From Bradyrhizobium sp. CB2312 (GTDB lineage Bacteria; Pseudomonadota; Alphaproteobacteria; Rhizobiales; Xanthobacteraceae), in NCBI RefSeq assembly GCF_029714425.1, contig NZ_CP121668.1:2129501-2193500 (forward strand): a stretch of DNA of 64,000 nucleotides, read 5' to 3'. Below, one piece after another: positions 7,881 to 17,355 of the stretch. Below the pieces are notes generated by a model. It searched no databases. It saw nothing but the letters and a program-made list of their open reading frames with translations, and was not told the DNA's origin. A program made the translations under genes and the position numbers. Numbering within the stretch: the stretch's first letter is position 1; each line of letters starts with the position of its first letter.

Positions 7881-8345
7881 GCCGAAGTTCTCACAGGCGG
7901 CCGGCACGTAGAGCGGATCGAGGGTCTGGCGCACCGAGGGAACGCTCGGCCGGGACGATTCGACTTCCAGCGCCTGGACCTCGACGAACGCAGACAGGAG
8001 TGCGATCGCAAGATCGCTGTGGCATCCCTCGACCGCGGCGTCCAGCCAGTCCGGCAGCTCTCGTTCGCGCGAGAGCGCGCAATGCCATTCGCCTTCGTCA
8101 TAGGCGATGCGGCGGACCTGCCAAAGCGGCAGCTCGATCCCTATCAGAGCCAGCGCAGCATCGGTCCAGGCCTCCGCGTCGATCAGGCGCATGAGGCGCG
8201 CCGTACGCGCGCTCTGGCCCAGCGAAGGAAATCGGCGGCAGGCGTGGTCGATGACCTCGAGCATCAACACCCGCGTCATCGCATGCGCATTGCCCAGACG
8301 CTTGCCGAGCGACGGTGGGTCGTATTGGCGGAGAGCGGCAGTCAT
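7878..8345 (-). CDS. Hypothetical protein, 155 residues
   Basis: The start at 8345 is fixed by a strong AGGAGG seven bases upstream, and the product begins MTAALRQYDPPSLGKRLGNA. It looks soluble and mixed in charge, with WQVRRIAYDEGEWHCALS and ELPDWLDAAVEGCHSDLAIA segments. No family is recognised. Its stop codon lies inside a family-A repeat. Palindromic site copy C lies 95 bp before the ATG, so it probably belongs to the same regulatory group as its neighbours and kdp. Confidence 0.65.
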   Translation of the reverse strand: MTAALRQYDPPSLGKRLGNAHAMTRVLMLEVIDHACRRFPSLGQSARTARLMRLIDAEAWTDAALALIGIELPLWQVRRIAYDEGEWHCALSRERELPDWLDAAVEGCHSDLAIALLSAFVEVQALEVESSRPSVPSVRQTLDPLYVPAACENFG

Positions 8346-8440
8346 GTCAGGCCTCCTGGAATGGGTGTCGGTCAGTCGGCCGGCCTCTCCAAGATGGCTG
8401 GAACGGCATTTGAAAACGAGATGAGGAGGGAGTGAGAGAT

Positions 8441-8457
8441 ATAGGGATTCCATAAAG
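8441..8457 (-). promoter_or_regulatory. Kdp-region palindromic site, copy C
   Basis: On the minus strand this reads CTTTATG-GAA-TCCCTAT, 95 bp upstream of the ATG at 8345. It differs from copy D within the variable centre and at one pyrimidine. Confidence 0.6.
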
Positions 8458-8682
8458 GCACGGGCCCCGCCGGACCGGGCGCGCGGCTGGCGCCCATGTC
8501 CGACCATCGCTTTTTGCGAAATGTCCGCAGCTTTTCGCGGCAGGCGTTTATGGAAGACCAGGGCGACGGTCCGCCATAACTATCGGCAGTGAAGGTGATG
8601 CCGGATCGGCATCGCTGCCGTCTCGGGCCAATATCCGGAGTGCTTTGCCGGTGTCATTCGGCCGCCCTCAACCACGGCCGGT

Positions 8683-8703
8683 CTTTATGGGATTCCTATA
8701 AGG
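8683..8703 (+). promoter_or_regulatory. Kdp-operon palindromic site, copy D
   Basis: This site reads CTTTATGGGATTCCTATAAG plus G, and 17 of its 21 positions match its own reverse complement, so it resembles a dimeric regulator's operator with half-site TTATRGGA. It is the only copy on the plus strand and lies 156 bp upstream of the first kdp-linked ORF. KdpE, encoded at the operon's end, is a plausible binder. This is inference. Confidence 0.65.
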
Positions 8704-8855
8704 TCGCCATAGGGCTCATCTCGAAAACCTATGCGCGTGATGGCACCTCGGTGCGGTGAAAGCTCCGGCCGGTCGCCGGAGACATGCATTGCATTGGCGC
8801 GGCGCCGCGATCCGGACACAGGCCGGGTATTCGTCGCGCAACGAGGAGCAATTCC

Positions 8856-8939
8856 ATGATGGACATTCTCATGCTGGCGCTGGGCTTCGTCTTCTTCGCC
8901 CTTGCGATCGGCTACACCTATGCCTGCGAACGGCTGTGA
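8856..8939 (+). CDS. Small membrane peptide upstream of kdpF, 27 residues
   Basis: The predicted peptide begins MMDILMLALGFVFFALAIGY and ends TYACERL, a single membrane helix. GAGGAG lies eight bases before the ATG, and kdpF follows after 11 bp. Its position at the head of the kdp operon and its KdpF-like shape suggest a role in assembling or stabilising the Kdp complex. This is inference only. Confidence 0.55.
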   Translation: MMDILMLALGFVFFALAIGYTYACERL

Positions 8940-8950
8940 GGGAGCGGACC

Positions 8951-9040
8951 ATGATCTTCGACTATGCGCTCGCCGGCGCCGTCTCGTTCGGCCTCCTGGT
9001 CTATCTCACTTATGCGCTGCTGCGGCCGGAGCGCTTCTGA
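8951..9040 (+). CDS. kdpF: KdpF, small subunit of potassium-transporting ATPase
   Basis: KdpF is a one-helix peptide that stabilises the KdpABC complex. The 29-residue product begins MIFDYALAGAVSFGLLVYL and ends ALLRPERF, matching the typical length and the conserved YAL.RPE.F ending of KdpF. GGAG precedes the ATG at a normal distance. Position directly upstream of kdpA is canonical except for one further micro-ORF between them. Confidence 0.85.
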   Translation: MIFDYALAGAVSFGLLVYLTYALLRPERF

Positions 9041-9043
9041 GCC

Positions 9044-9148
9044 GTGTTGCTGCTTGTCGAATTGCTGCTGGCGGACGTCCTGCTCGTCGCCGGCCTGCTG
9101 GCGGCGCTCCTGCCGCTGTTGCGCCAGACACAAGGTCTGAAGGGTTAA
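9044..9148 (+). CDS. Putative membrane micro-ORF between kdpF and kdpA
   Basis: A GTG at 9044, three bases after the kdpF stop, opens a 34-residue frame ([20 protein letters not shown] then LLPLLRQ) that is almost wholly Leu/Val/Ala and ends four bases before the kdpA ATG. It fills the kdpF-kdpA gap exactly, as expected for a coupled gene, but has only a weak ribosome-binding site and low complexity. It could be a second KdpF-like peptide or a coupling leader. Confidence 0.4.
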   Translation: MLLLVELLLADVLLVAGLLAALLPLLRQTQGLKG

Positions 9149-9152
9149 TGCC

Positions 9153-10856
9153 ATGACTATGATCGGTTGGATCCAGATCATTCTTTTTTGCGTCATCATC
9201 GTCGCGCTCACGAAACCGCTGGGCGGGTACATGACGCGCGTTTTCAACGGCGAGCGGACCTTCCTGTCGCCGGTGCTGCGCCCGATCGAGGCCGGCATCT
9301 ACTGGATCTCCGGCGTCGACGAGAGGCGCGAGCAGCATTGGCTGACCTACACGGTCGCCATGCTGCTGTTCCATGTCGGCGGCTTCCTCATCATCTACGG
9401 GGTAATGCGGCTCCAGGCCATGCTGCCCTTCAATCCGGCAGGCCAGGGCGCGGTTGCACAGGATCTCTCCTTCAACACCGCGATCTCCTTCATCACCAAC
9501 ACCAATTGGCAGAACTACGGCGGCGAGAGCACGGTTTCCTATCTCGTGCAGATGCTCGGCCTGACGCACCAGAACTTCCTGTCGGCCGCAACCGGCATCG
9601 CGCTCGCGGTGGCCCTGATCCGCGGCTTCTCGCGCGCCTCGGTGCGCACCGTCGGCAATTTCTGGGTCGACGTCACCCGCACCACGCTTTACGTGCTGCT
9701 GCCGATCTGCGTGGTCTACACGCTGTTCCTCGTCTGGCAGGGCATGCCGCAGACGCTCGGGCCGTATGTCGAGGCGACGACGCTCGAAGGCGCCAAGCAG
9801 ACCATCGCGGTCGGCCCGGTCGCCTCGCAGGTCGCGATCAAGATGCTGGGCACCAATGGTGGCGGCTTCTTCAACGCCAACGCGGCGCATCCCTTCGAGA
9901 ACCCGACGGCGCTGTCGAATTTCGTGCAGATGCTGTCGATCTTCCTGATCGGCGCCGCCATGACCAACGTGTTCGGCCGCATGGTCGGCAACCAGCGCCA
10001 GGGCTGGGCGATTTTGGCCGTGATGGGCGTGCTGTTCGTCGCCGGCGTCGCCGTCACCTATTGGGCGGAAGCGCACGGCACCTCGACCATGCAGGCGCTC
10101 GGCCTCACCGGCGGCAACATGGAGGGCAAGGAGGTCCGCTTCGGCATCGTCGCGTCCTCGTTGTTCGCCGTGATCACGACGGCCGCCTCCTGCGGCGCGG
10201 TCAACGCCATGCATGACAGCTTCACCGCGCTTGGCGGCATGATCCCGCTGATCAACATGCAGCTCGGCGAGATCATCGTCGGCGGCGTCGGCGCCGGTCT
10301 CTATGGCATGCTGCTGTTCGTCGTGCTCGCGATCTTCGTCGCCGGCCTGATGGTCGGCCGCACGCCGGAATATGTCGGCAAGAAGATCGAGGCGCGCGAG
10401 GTCAAGATGGCGATGCTCGCGATCCTGGTGCTGCCGCTGATGTATCTCGGCTGGACCGCGGTCGGCGTGGTCTATCCGGCGGCAGTGGCCTCGATGGCCA
10501 ATGCCGGCCCGCACGGCTTCACCGAGGTGCTGTATGCCTTTACTTCGGCGACCGGCAACAACGGCTCGGCCTTCGCGGGCCTCACCGGCAACACCTTCTT
10601 CTACAACCTCACGCTCGCATCCGCGATGTTCGTCGGCCGCTTCTTCATGATCGTGCCGGCGATGGCGATCGCGGGCTCGCTCGCGGCCAAGAAATCGATC
10701 CCGCCGTCGGCAGGCACGTTCCCGACCACGGGCGGACTGTTCGTCGGCCTCGTCGTCGGCGTGATCCTGATCATCGGCGGCCTGACCTTCTTCCCGGCGC
10801 TCGCGCTCGGCCCGATCGTCGAGCACCTCGCGATGAACGCCGGCCAAGTGTTCTGA
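9153..10856 (+). CDS. kdpA: Potassium-transporting ATPase subunit A
   Basis: KdpA is the membrane channel-like subunit of the Kdp pump that selects and takes up potassium at micromolar levels. The 567-residue protein is the usual length, with about ten hydrophobic segments. Selectivity-filter repeats are visible as [33 protein letters not shown] and [14 protein letters not shown]. It follows the micro-ORF by four bases and precedes kdpB. Its last codons and stop are part of a fourfold tandem repeat. Confidence 0.98.
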   Translation: MTMIGWIQIILFCVIIVALTKPLGGYMTRVFNGERTFLSPVLRPIEAGIYWISGVDERREQHWLTYTVAMLLFHVGGFLIIYGVMRLQAMLPFNPAGQGAVAQDLSFNTAISFITNTNWQNYGGESTVSYLVQMLGLTHQNFLSAATGIALAVALIRGFSRASVRTVGNFWVDVTRTTLYVLLPICVVYTLFLVWQGMPQTLGPYVEATTLEGAKQTIAVGPVASQVAIKMLGTNGGGFFNANAAHPFENPTALSNFVQMLSIFLIGAAMTNVFGRMVGNQRQGWAILAVMGVLFVAGVAVTYWAEAHGTSTMQALGLTGGNMEGKEVRFGIVASSLFAVITTAASCGAVNAMHDSFTALGGMIPLINMQLGEIIVGGVGAGLYGMLLFVVLAIFVAGLMVGRTPEYVGKKIEAREVKMAMLAILVLPLMYLGWTAVGVVYPAAVASMANAGPHGFTEVLYAFTSATGNNGSAFAGLTGNTFFYNLTLASAMFVGRFFMIVPAMAIAGSLAAKKSIPPSAGTFPTTGGLFVGLVVGVILIIGGLTFFPALALGPIVEHLAMNAGQVF

Positions 10857-10898
10857 GCCAGTGTTCTGAGCCAAATGTTCTGAACCAAGTGTTCTGAC
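10844..10898 (+). repeat. Tandem repeat over the kdpA stop codon
   Basis: Four head-to-tail units of 13-14 bp (CCAAGTGTTCTGAG and close variants) start within the last codons of kdpA and run into the kdpA-kdpB gap. Each unit repeats the final residues and stop (VF-stop), in differing frames because one unit is 13 bp. This looks like replication slippage. Confidence 0.85.
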
Positions 10899-10925
10899 AG
10901 CCTTCTGATTGTTGGAGTGACCTCC

Positions 10926-13040
10926 ATGGAAACGATGAAACTGCAAAAACGTGCCCCGATGTCGGCAATGCTCGATCCCAAGATCGTGCTGCCCGCGATC
11001 AGCGCGTCCTTCACCAAGCTGAACCCGCGGCTGATGGTGAAGAACCCCGTGATGTTCGTGGTCGAGATCGTGGCCGCGCTCACCACCGTGATCTTCCTGC
11101 GCGATCTCGTCACCGGCGGCGCTGGCCTCGGCTTCACCTTCCAGATCATTCTCTGGCTCTGGTTCACGGTGCTGTTCGCCAACTTCGCCGAAGCGGTCGC
11201 CGAAGGCCGCGGCAAGGCGCAGGCCGACTCGCTGCGCAAGACCCGCACCGAGAGCCAGGCCAAGCTGCTGACGGGCGCGGGCGAGGCCTTCAAGCTGGTG
11301 CCGGGCACGAGCCTGAAGGTCGGCGACATCGTGCTGGTCGAAGCCGGCGATACCATCCCCTCCGACGGTGAGGTGATCGAGGGCGTCGCCTCCGTCAACG
11401 AGGCCGCCATCACCGGCGAATCCGCGCCCGTCATCCGCGAATCCGGCGGCGACCGGTCGGCGGTCACAGGTGGCACGCAGGTGCTGTCCGACTGGATCCG
11501 CGTGCGCATCACCGCCGCGCAAGGCTCGACCTTCATCGATCGCATGATCAAGCTGGTCGAAGGCGCCGAGCGCGCGAAGACGCCGAACGAGATCGCGCTC
11601 AACATCCTGCTCGCCGGCCTCACCATCATCTTCGTATTCGCCACCGTCACCATTCCGAGCTATGCGGCCTATGCCGGCGGCTCGATCTCGGTGATCGTGC
11701 TGGTCGCGCTGTTCGTGACGCTGATCCCGACCACGATCGGCGCGCTGCTCTCGGCGATCGGCATCGCCGGGATGGATCGCCTGGTGCGCTTCAACGTGCT
11801 GGCGATGTCGGGCCGTGCGGTCGAGGCCGCCGGCGACGTTGACACGCTGCTGCTCGACAAGACCGGCACCATCACTCTCGGCAATCGCCAGGCCACCGCA
11901 TTCCGTCCCGTGCGCGGCGTCACCGAGCAGGAGCTGGCCGACGCGGCCCAGCTCGCCTCGCTCGCCGACGAGACCCCGGAAGGCCGTTCCATCGTCGTGC
12001 TCGCCAAGGAGAAATACGGCATCCGCGGCCGCGACATGGCCGAGTTAGGGGCCACCTTCATCCCGTTCACGGCGCAGACTCGCATGAGCGGCGTCGATGC
12101 CGGCGGCTCGTCGGTGCGCAAGGGTGCGGTCGAGGCCATGCTGAATTATGTCGGTGGCGGCGCGCCGCTGGCCCTCGCATCGGGCAATACGGCCCGCGCC
12201 ATCCAGCCAGCGCCGCTTTCGGAGGCCGGCCGCGAGATCCAGGCCATTGCCGACGAGATCTCGAAAGCCGGCGGCACGCCGCTTGCGGTCGCCAAGGACG
12301 GCAAGCTGCTCGGCGTCATCCAGCTCAAGGACATCGTCAAGGGCGGCATCCGCGAGCGCTTTGCCGAGCTGCGCCGTATGGGCATCCGCACCATCATGAT
12401 CACCGGCGATAATCCGATGACCGCGGCTGCAATCGCGGCGGAAGCCGGTGTCGACGACTTCCTGGCGCAGGCAACCCCCGAGGACAAGCTCAAGCTGATC
12501 CGCGACGAGCAGGCCAAGGGCAAGCTGGTGGCGATGTGCGGCGACGGCACCAATGACGCGCCGGCGCTCGCCCAGGCCGACGTCGGTGTCGCCATGAACA
12601 CCGGCACGCAAGCGGCCCGCGAGGCGGGCAACATGGTCGACCTCGACTCCAACCCGACCAAGCTGATCGAGGTGGTCGAGATCGGCAAGCAGCTGTTGAT
12701 GACGCGCGGTGCGCTGACGACCTTCTCGATCGCCAACGACGTCGCCAAATACTTTGCGATCATCCCGGCGATGTTCCTAGCGTTCTACCCGCAGCTCAAC
12801 GTGCTCAACATCATGAACCTGTCGAGCCCGCAGAGCGCCATCCTCTCGGCGATCATCTTCAACGCGCTGATCATCATCGCGCTGATTCCGCTGGCGCTGA
12901 AGGGCGTCGCCTATCGCGCCGTCGGCGCCGGTGCGCTGCTCCGCCGCAACCTGTTGATCTACGGCCTCGGCGGCATCGTCATTCCCTTCATTGGCATCAA
13001 GGCGATCGATCTCGTCGTGGTTGCCTTGCACCTGGCTTGA
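10926..13040 (+). CDS. kdpB: Potassium-transporting ATPase subunit B
   Basis: KdpB is the P-type ATPase that powers KdpA. The P-domain signature DKTGTIT is present with phosphorylated Asp at about residue 311. ITGESAP (A-domain TGES loop), [14 protein letters not shown] and [20 protein letters not shown] (hinge) are all intact. The ATG at 10926 is preferred over a GTG at 10917 because GGAG lies eight bases upstream, giving 704 residues. kdpC follows after 111 bp, a gap enlarged by a dispersed palindromic repeat. Confidence 0.98.
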   Translation: METMKLQKRAPMSAMLDPKIVLPAISASFTKLNPRLMVKNPVMFVVEIVAALTTVIFLRDLVTGGAGLGFTFQIILWLWFTVLFANFAEAVAEGRGKAQADSLRKTRTESQAKLLTGAGEAFKLVPGTSLKVGDIVLVEAGDTIPSDGEVIEGVASVNEAAITGESAPVIRESGGDRSAVTGGTQVLSDWIRVRITAAQGSTFIDRMIKLVEGAERAKTPNEIALNILLAGLTIIFVFATVTIPSYAAYAGGSISVIVLVALFVTLIPTTIGALLSAIGIAGMDRLVRFNVLAMSGRAVEAAGDVDTLLLDKTGTITLGNRQATAFRPVRGVTEQELADAAQLASLADETPEGRSIVVLAKEKYGIRGRDMAELGATFIPFTAQTRMSGVDAGGSSVRKGAVEAMLNYVGGGAPLALASGNTARAIQPAPLSEAGREIQAIADEISKAGGTPLAVAKDGKLLGVIQLKDIVKGGIRERFAELRRMGIRTIMITGDNPMTAAAIAAEAGVDDFLAQATPEDKLKLIRDEQAKGKLVAMCGDGTNDAPALAQADVGVAMNTGTQAAREAGNMVDLDSNPTKLIEVVEIGKQLLMTRGALTTFSIANDVAKYFAIIPAMFLAFYPQLNVLNIMNLSSPQSAILSAIIFNALIIIALIPLALKGVAYRAVGAGALLRRNLLIYGLGGIVIPFIGIKAIDLVVVALHLA

Positions 13041-13043
13041 GTT

Positions 13044-13131
13044 CGTCATTGCGAGCGGAGCGAAGCAATCCAGAAATGTCTCCGCGGTTGACAGCCTGGA
13101 TTGTTTCGTCGCTTCGCTCCTCGCAATGACG
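13044..13131. repeat. Dispersed palindromic repeat, family B, copy 1
   Basis: An 88-bp element opens CGTCATTGCGAGCG and closes with the complementary CGCTCCTCGCAATGACG, with inner GAAGCAATCCAG against CTGGATTGTTTCG arms. Related copies lie at 17258-17344 and 60795-60882. It fills most of the kdpB-kdpC gap, so it would fold in the kdp mRNA. Confidence 0.9.
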
Positions 13132-13151
13132 AGAGAAATTGGAGAAAACAC

Positions 13152-13757
13152 ATGCTCAGAGAAATCCGCCCCGCCATCGTCCTTCTGCTGGTGCTCACCG
13201 CCATCACGGGCCTGGCCTATCCGCTCGCGATGACCGCCATTGCCGGCGCGATCTTCCCCGCGCAGGCGAACGGAAGCCTGATCGAGAAGGACGGCAAGGT
13301 GATCGGCTCCGCCCTGATCGGGCAGGAGTTCAAGGACGACAAATATTTCCACGGCCGTCCCTCGGCGACGCTGGCGCCGGACCCCAATGATTCGACCAAG
13401 ACGGTCTCCGCGCCCTACAACGCCGCCAACTCCGGCGGCTCCAATCTCGGCCCGACCAGCAAGGCGCTGGCCGACCGGCTGAAGGAGGATGTCGACAAGC
13501 TCAAGGCGGAAAACCCGAACGCCGCCGTGCCGGTCGATCTGGTCACCACCTCGGCCAGCGGCCTCGACCCGGACATCTCGCCGGAGGCCGCGCAATTCCA
13601 GGTGCCGCGCGTCGCCAAGGCGCGGAATATGCCGGAAGACGCGGTGAAGCAGCTCGTGGCCTCAAACGTTCAAGGCCGCTGGCTCGGCCTGCTCGGCGAA
13701 CCCCGGGTTAACGTTCTCGCGCTGAACCTCGCGCTCGATCGCGCGTCGGCGAAGTAG
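13152..13757 (+). CDS. kdpC: Potassium-transporting ATPase subunit C
   Basis: KdpC is the single-span periplasmic subunit of the Kdp complex. The 201-residue product starts [20 protein letters not shown], giving one N-terminal membrane helix, followed by [39 protein letters not shown] and the C-terminal [10 protein letters not shown], all diagnostic. GGAG lies upstream of the ATG at 13152. It is separated from kdpB by the family-B repeat and from kdpD by 40 bp. Confidence 0.97.
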   Translation: MLREIRPAIVLLLVLTAITGLAYPLAMTAIAGAIFPAQANGSLIEKDGKVIGSALIGQEFKDDKYFHGRPSATLAPDPNDSTKTVSAPYNAANSGGSNLGPTSKALADRLKEDVDKLKAENPNAAVPVDLVTTSASGLDPDISPEAAQFQVPRVAKARNMPEDAVKQLVASNVQGRWLGLLGEPRVNVLALNLALDRASAK

Positions 13758-13797
13758 CGGACTATGCCCGTGGCATCAGGATGATTATATTGGCCTG

Positions 13798-16521
13798 ATG
13801 GTTCAACAGCGCCGCGATCCCGAACAACGTCCATCGCCCGAGGCGCTGCTGGAGGCAGCGCGGCGGGAGGAGAGCGCGAGCGGCAAGCTGAAGATCTTCG
13901 TCGGCGCCGCTCCCGGCGTCGGCAAGACCTACGAGATGCTGCAGAGCGCCCATGCCCGGCGCAAGGCCGGCATCGACGTCGTGGTCGGCTTCGTCGAGAC
14001 CCATGGCCGCGCCGAGACCGAGGCGCTGGTGCGCGGCCTCGAAGTGGTCCCGCGCAAGCGGCTCGACTATCGCGGCCAGACGGTCGAGGAGATGGACCTC
14101 GACGCCGTGATCGCGCGCCGGCCGCAGATCGCGCTGGTCGACGAGCTCGCCCACACCAACGCCGCCGGCAGCCGCCATCCCAAGCGCTATCTTGACGTCG
14201 AGGAGCTGCTGTCGCACGGCATCGACGTCTACACCGCCGTCAACATCCAGCACATCGAGAGCCTGAACGACGTCGTCGCCCAGATCACCCATGTCCGGGT
14301 GCGCGAGACCGTGCCGGATTCGATCTTCGACCGTGCCGATGCGATCGAACTGATCGACCTCACGCCGGACGATCTGATCCAGCGGCTGAAGGAGGGCAAG
14401 GTCTACGTGCCCAAGCAGGCCGAGCGGGCGCTGGAGCACTATTTCTCGCCCGGCAACCTGACCGCGCTCCGCGAGCTTGCGCTCCGGCGCACGGCCGAGC
14501 GGGTCGACGAGCAGCTGCTCAACCACATGCAGGCCAATGCCATCGCCGGCCCCTGGGCTGCGGGCGAGCGCATCCTCGTCTGCGTCAGCGAGGATCCGCG
14601 CGCGGCCGGCCTCGTCCGCTACACCAAGCGGCTGGCCGACCGGCTGCACGCGCCGTTCACCGCGGTCTCGATCGAGACCCGGCGATCCCTGCAATTGTCC
14701 GACGAGGAGCGCGATCGGCTCGCCGATACGCTGCGGCTGGCGGAATCGCTCGGGGGCGAGGCGCTGACCATTCCCGCCGTCGGCCGCCGCATCGCCGACG
14801 ACGTCATTAGTTTCGCCCAAGCCAACAACGTTACCCAGATCGTGATCGGCAAATCCACGCGCTCGCGCTGGTTCGAGATCACGCGCGGCTCCGTCGTGCA
14901 TGATCTGGTGCGCCGGGCCGGCAATATCAGCGTTCACGTCATCCCCGGCGACGAGCTCGCGAGCGAGCCGGCACCGCAGACCGCGGTGCAGACCGCGGCG
15001 CGGTCGGAGCCGTTCGATGCACGGCCCTATCTGAAGGCGCTCGGGATCACCGCGCTTGGCCTTGCCGCAGCGGTGCTCATCAAGCCGTATTTCGGTGTCG
15101 AGAACGTCGACCTGATGTTCCTCACCGCGGTTGTGGCCGTTGCCGTGCGCTACGGGCTGTGGCCCTCGTTGCTTGCGAGCGTCGCGGCGTCGCTGGCCTA
15201 CAACTTCTTTTTCCTGCCGCCGGTCTACACCTTCACCATCACCGATCCGACCAATGTCGCGGCGTTCTTCTTCTTCATGCTGATTGCGTTCGTCGTCTCG
15301 AACGTTGCGGGACGCGTGCGTACGCAGGCCGACACTGCGATCGGCCGCATCAGGACCACCGAGCAGCTCTATGCGTTCAGCCGCAAGCTCGCCGGCACGG
15401 CCACGCTCGACGACGTGCTGTGGGCGACGGCCTACCAGATCGCGCTGATGCTGAAGGTGCGCGTCGTGCTGCTGCTGCCGGAGGACGGCCTGCTCACGGT
15501 GAAATCAGGCTATCCGCCGGAGGACCAGCTCGACCAGGCCGACCTCGCCGCCGCCAACTGGGCCTGGAGCAATGACCGTCCCGCAGGCCGCGGCTCGGAT
15601 ACCTTGCCGGGCGCCAAGCGGCTGTTCCTGCCGATGCGCACCGGGCGCGGCCCGATCGGCGTCATTGGCATCGACAACGACCGTACCGGTCCGCTGCTGA
15701 CGCCGGACCAGCGCCGGCTGCTCGATGCGCTGGTCGACCAGGGCGCGCTGGCGATCGAGCGCGTGCTGCTGGTCGAGGACATGGATCGCGTCCGGCGCAC
15801 CGTCGAATCCGAGCGGCTGCGCTCCGCGCTGCTCACCTCGATCTCGCACGACCTCAAGACGCCGCTCGCCTCCGTGCTCGGCGCGGCCTCCACCATGCGC
15901 GATCTCGCCGGCGCGCTGTCCGACAGCGAGAAGCGCGACCTGCTCGCCACCGTGATCGACGAATCCGAGCGGCTCAACCGCTTCATCGCCAACCTGCTCG
16001 ACATGACCAAGCTCGAATCCGGCGCCATCGTGCCGAACACGGCGCTGCACGATCTCGGCGAGATCGTCGGCAGCGCGCTCAGGCGCGCGAGCAAGATTCT
16101 CACGGCGCACAAGGTCGAGCTGGTGCTGGCCGCCGACCTGCCGATGCTCCAGCTGGATGCCGTGCTGTTCGAGCAGGTGCTGTTCAATCTGCTCGACAAT
16201 GCGGCCAAATATTCGCCGCCGGAGACCACGATCTCGATCAAGAGCCGGCGCGAGCGTGATCAAGTGGTGCTGGAAGTCGCTGACGAGGGCGGCGGCATCC
16301 CGCCCGGCGAGCTCGAGAGCGTGTTCGACAAGTTCTACCGCGTGCAGAAGGGCGACCATGTCCGGCCCGGCACCGGGCTCGGCCTTGCCATCTCCCGCGG
16401 CTTCGTCGAGGCGATGCGCGGCACGATCTCGGCCGCCAACCGCAGCGACCGCACCGGCGCCGTGCTCATCATCCGCCTGCCCATCCCGGCACAGACCCCC
16501 GCATTGGATACCGCCGCATGA
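13798..16521 (+). CDS. kdpD: Osmosensitive potassium-channel sensor histidine kinase
   Basis: KdpD senses potassium limitation and turgor and phosphorylates KdpE. The 907-residue protein has, in order, the KdpD domain with Walker-A-like GAAPGVGKT (residues 36-44), a universal-stress-protein-like domain (about 250-380), a DUF4118-type membrane block (about 410-510), a GAF-like region, and a histidine-kinase core with H-box SISHDLKTPLASVL (His684), the N box with NLLDNAAKYSPP and G boxes VADEGGGIPPGE and GTGLGLAISRGF. Its stop overlaps the kdpE start by four bases. Confidence 0.98.
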   Translation: MVQQRRDPEQRPSPEALLEAARREESASGKLKIFVGAAPGVGKTYEMLQSAHARRKAGIDVVVGFVETHGRAETEALVRGLEVVPRKRLDYRGQTVEEMDLDAVIARRPQIALVDELAHTNAAGSRHPKRYLDVEELLSHGIDVYTAVNIQHIESLNDVVAQITHVRVRETVPDSIFDRADAIELIDLTPDDLIQRLKEGKVYVPKQAERALEHYFSPGNLTALRELALRRTAERVDEQLLNHMQANAIAGPWAAGERILVCVSEDPRAAGLVRYTKRLADRLHAPFTAVSIETRRSLQLSDEERDRLADTLRLAESLGGEALTIPAVGRRIADDVISFAQANNVTQIVIGKSTRSRWFEITRGSVVHDLVRRAGNISVHVIPGDELASEPAPQTAVQTAARSEPFDARPYLKALGITALGLAAAVLIKPYFGVENVDLMFLTAVVAVAVRYGLWPSLLASVAASLAYNFFFLPPVYTFTITDPTNVAAFFFFMLIAFVVSNVAGRVRTQADTAIGRIRTTEQLYAFSRKLAGTATLDDVLWATAYQIALMLKVRVVLLLPEDGLLTVKSGYPPEDQLDQADLAAANWAWSNDRPAGRGSDTLPGAKRLFLPMRTGRGPIGVIGIDNDRTGPLLTPDQRRLLDALVDQGALAIERVLLVEDMDRVRRTVESERLRSALLTSISHDLKTPLASVLGAASTMRDLAGALSDSEKRDLLATVIDESERLNRFIANLLDMTKLESGAIVPNTALHDLGEIVGSALRRASKILTAHKVELVLAADLPMLQLDAVLFEQVLFNLLDNAAKYSPPETTISIKSRRERDQVVLEVADEGGGIPPGELESVFDKFYRVQKGDHVRPGTGLGLAISRGFVEAMRGTISAANRSDRTGAVLIIRLPIPAQTPALDTAA

Positions 16522-17207
16522 GTGCCGCCCCGATCAAGGTCCTGGTCATCGACGACGAGCCGCCGATCCGCAAATTGTTGCGGATGGGGCTCGCGACGCA
16601 GGGCTACGACATCCTGGAAGCCACCAACGGCAAGATGGCGCTGGAGAAGCTCACGGAGGAGCCGGCGCTGATCATCCTCGATCTCGGTCTGCCCGACATC
16701 CAGGGCCACGAGCTCTTGCGCACCATCCGCGCCCGCAACGAGGCCGTGCCGATCGTGGTGCTGTCGAGCCGCGGCGACGAGGCCGGCAAGGTGCAGGCGC
16801 TCGACCTCGGCGCCGACGATTACCTCACCAAACCGTTCGGCATGGACGAGCTGCTGGCGCGCCTGCGCGCCGCGCTGCGTCACCAGCTCCAGGTGCAGGG
16901 CGAGCGCCCGATCTTCCGCACCGGCGATCTCTCCGTCGATCTCGTTCGCCGCATCGTCAAGGTCGGCGAGCGCGACGTGAAGCTGTCGCCGAAGGAATAT
17001 GATCTCCTGCGCGTGCTGGTGCAGCACGCCGGCAAGGTGCTGACCCATCGTTTCCTGCTCAAGGAGCTCTGGGACGAGCTGACCGATGCGCAATATCTGC
17101 GCGTCTATGTCCGCCAGCTCCGCCAGAAGATCGAAGCCGATCCGGAGCGCCCGCACTATGTGCTGACCGAGACGGGCATCGGGTACCGGCTGAAGGCGGG
17201 GGATTGA
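16518..17207 (+). CDS. kdpE: KDP operon response regulator
   Basis: KdpE is an OmpR-family DNA-binding regulator controlled by KdpD. The 229-residue protein has a receiver domain with the IDDEPPIR acidic pair, phosphoacceptor Asp55 in IILDLGLPD, and the KPFG lysine motif, then a winged-helix domain with LSPKEYDLLRVLVQHAGKVL and the terminal GIGYRLKAGD. It overlaps kdpD by ATGA. It is a natural candidate to bind the palindromic sites found before kdp and before three nearby operons. Confidence 0.98.
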   Translation: MSAAPIKVLVIDDEPPIRKLLRMGLATQGYDILEATNGKMALEKLTEEPALIILDLGLPDIQGHELLRTIRARNEAVPIVVLSSRGDEAGKVQALDLGADDYLTKPFGMDELLARLRAALRHQLQVQGERPIFRTGDLSVDLVRRIVKVGERDVKLSPKEYDLLRVLVQHAGKVLTHRFLLKELWDELTDAQYLRVYVRQLRQKIEADPERPHYVLTETGIGYRLKAGD

Positions 17208-17257
17208 ACACTTCCGCCGACCACGCCTATGGCGTTGGCCCGCGTCTGTATCCACGT

Positions 17258-17344
17258 CGTCATTGCGAGCGTAGCGAAGCAATCCAGAGTCTTTCCGCGG
17301 AGGCAGTCTGGATTGCTTCGTCGCAAGGGCTCCTCGCAATGACG
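17258..17344. repeat. Dispersed palindromic repeat, family B, copy 2
   Basis: This copy lies between the convergent ends of kdpE and ku and has the same CGTCATTGCGAG and CTCGCAATGACG arms as copies 1 and 3. It shares the flanking TGTATCCACG with copy 3. In this position the hairpin could terminate transcripts from both sides. Confidence 0.9.
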
Positions 17345-17355
17345 CCGGTGTAAAA

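Larger units (their letters stand above)
8346..8855. other. Divergent intergenic control region
   Basis: These 510 bp separate the leftward gene at 8345 from the rightward kdp operon. They hold two facing copies of the palindromic site (C at 8441-8457 and D at 8683-8703). No further gene could be supported. Copy D leaves an unusually long leader of over 150 bp before the first small kdp-linked ORF. Confidence 0.7.

Noticed and set aside
8546..8575. A fifth copy of the kdp-region palindrome (GTTTATGGAAGACC)
   Set aside because: Only the left arm fits; the CCTAT arm is absent.
9006..11522. Long minus-strand reading frame opposite kdpA and kdpB
   Set aside because: It is an antisense shadow of well-conserved genes in high-GC DNA; the protein is low in complexity, rich in His, Asp, Arg and Glu, with no family motif.
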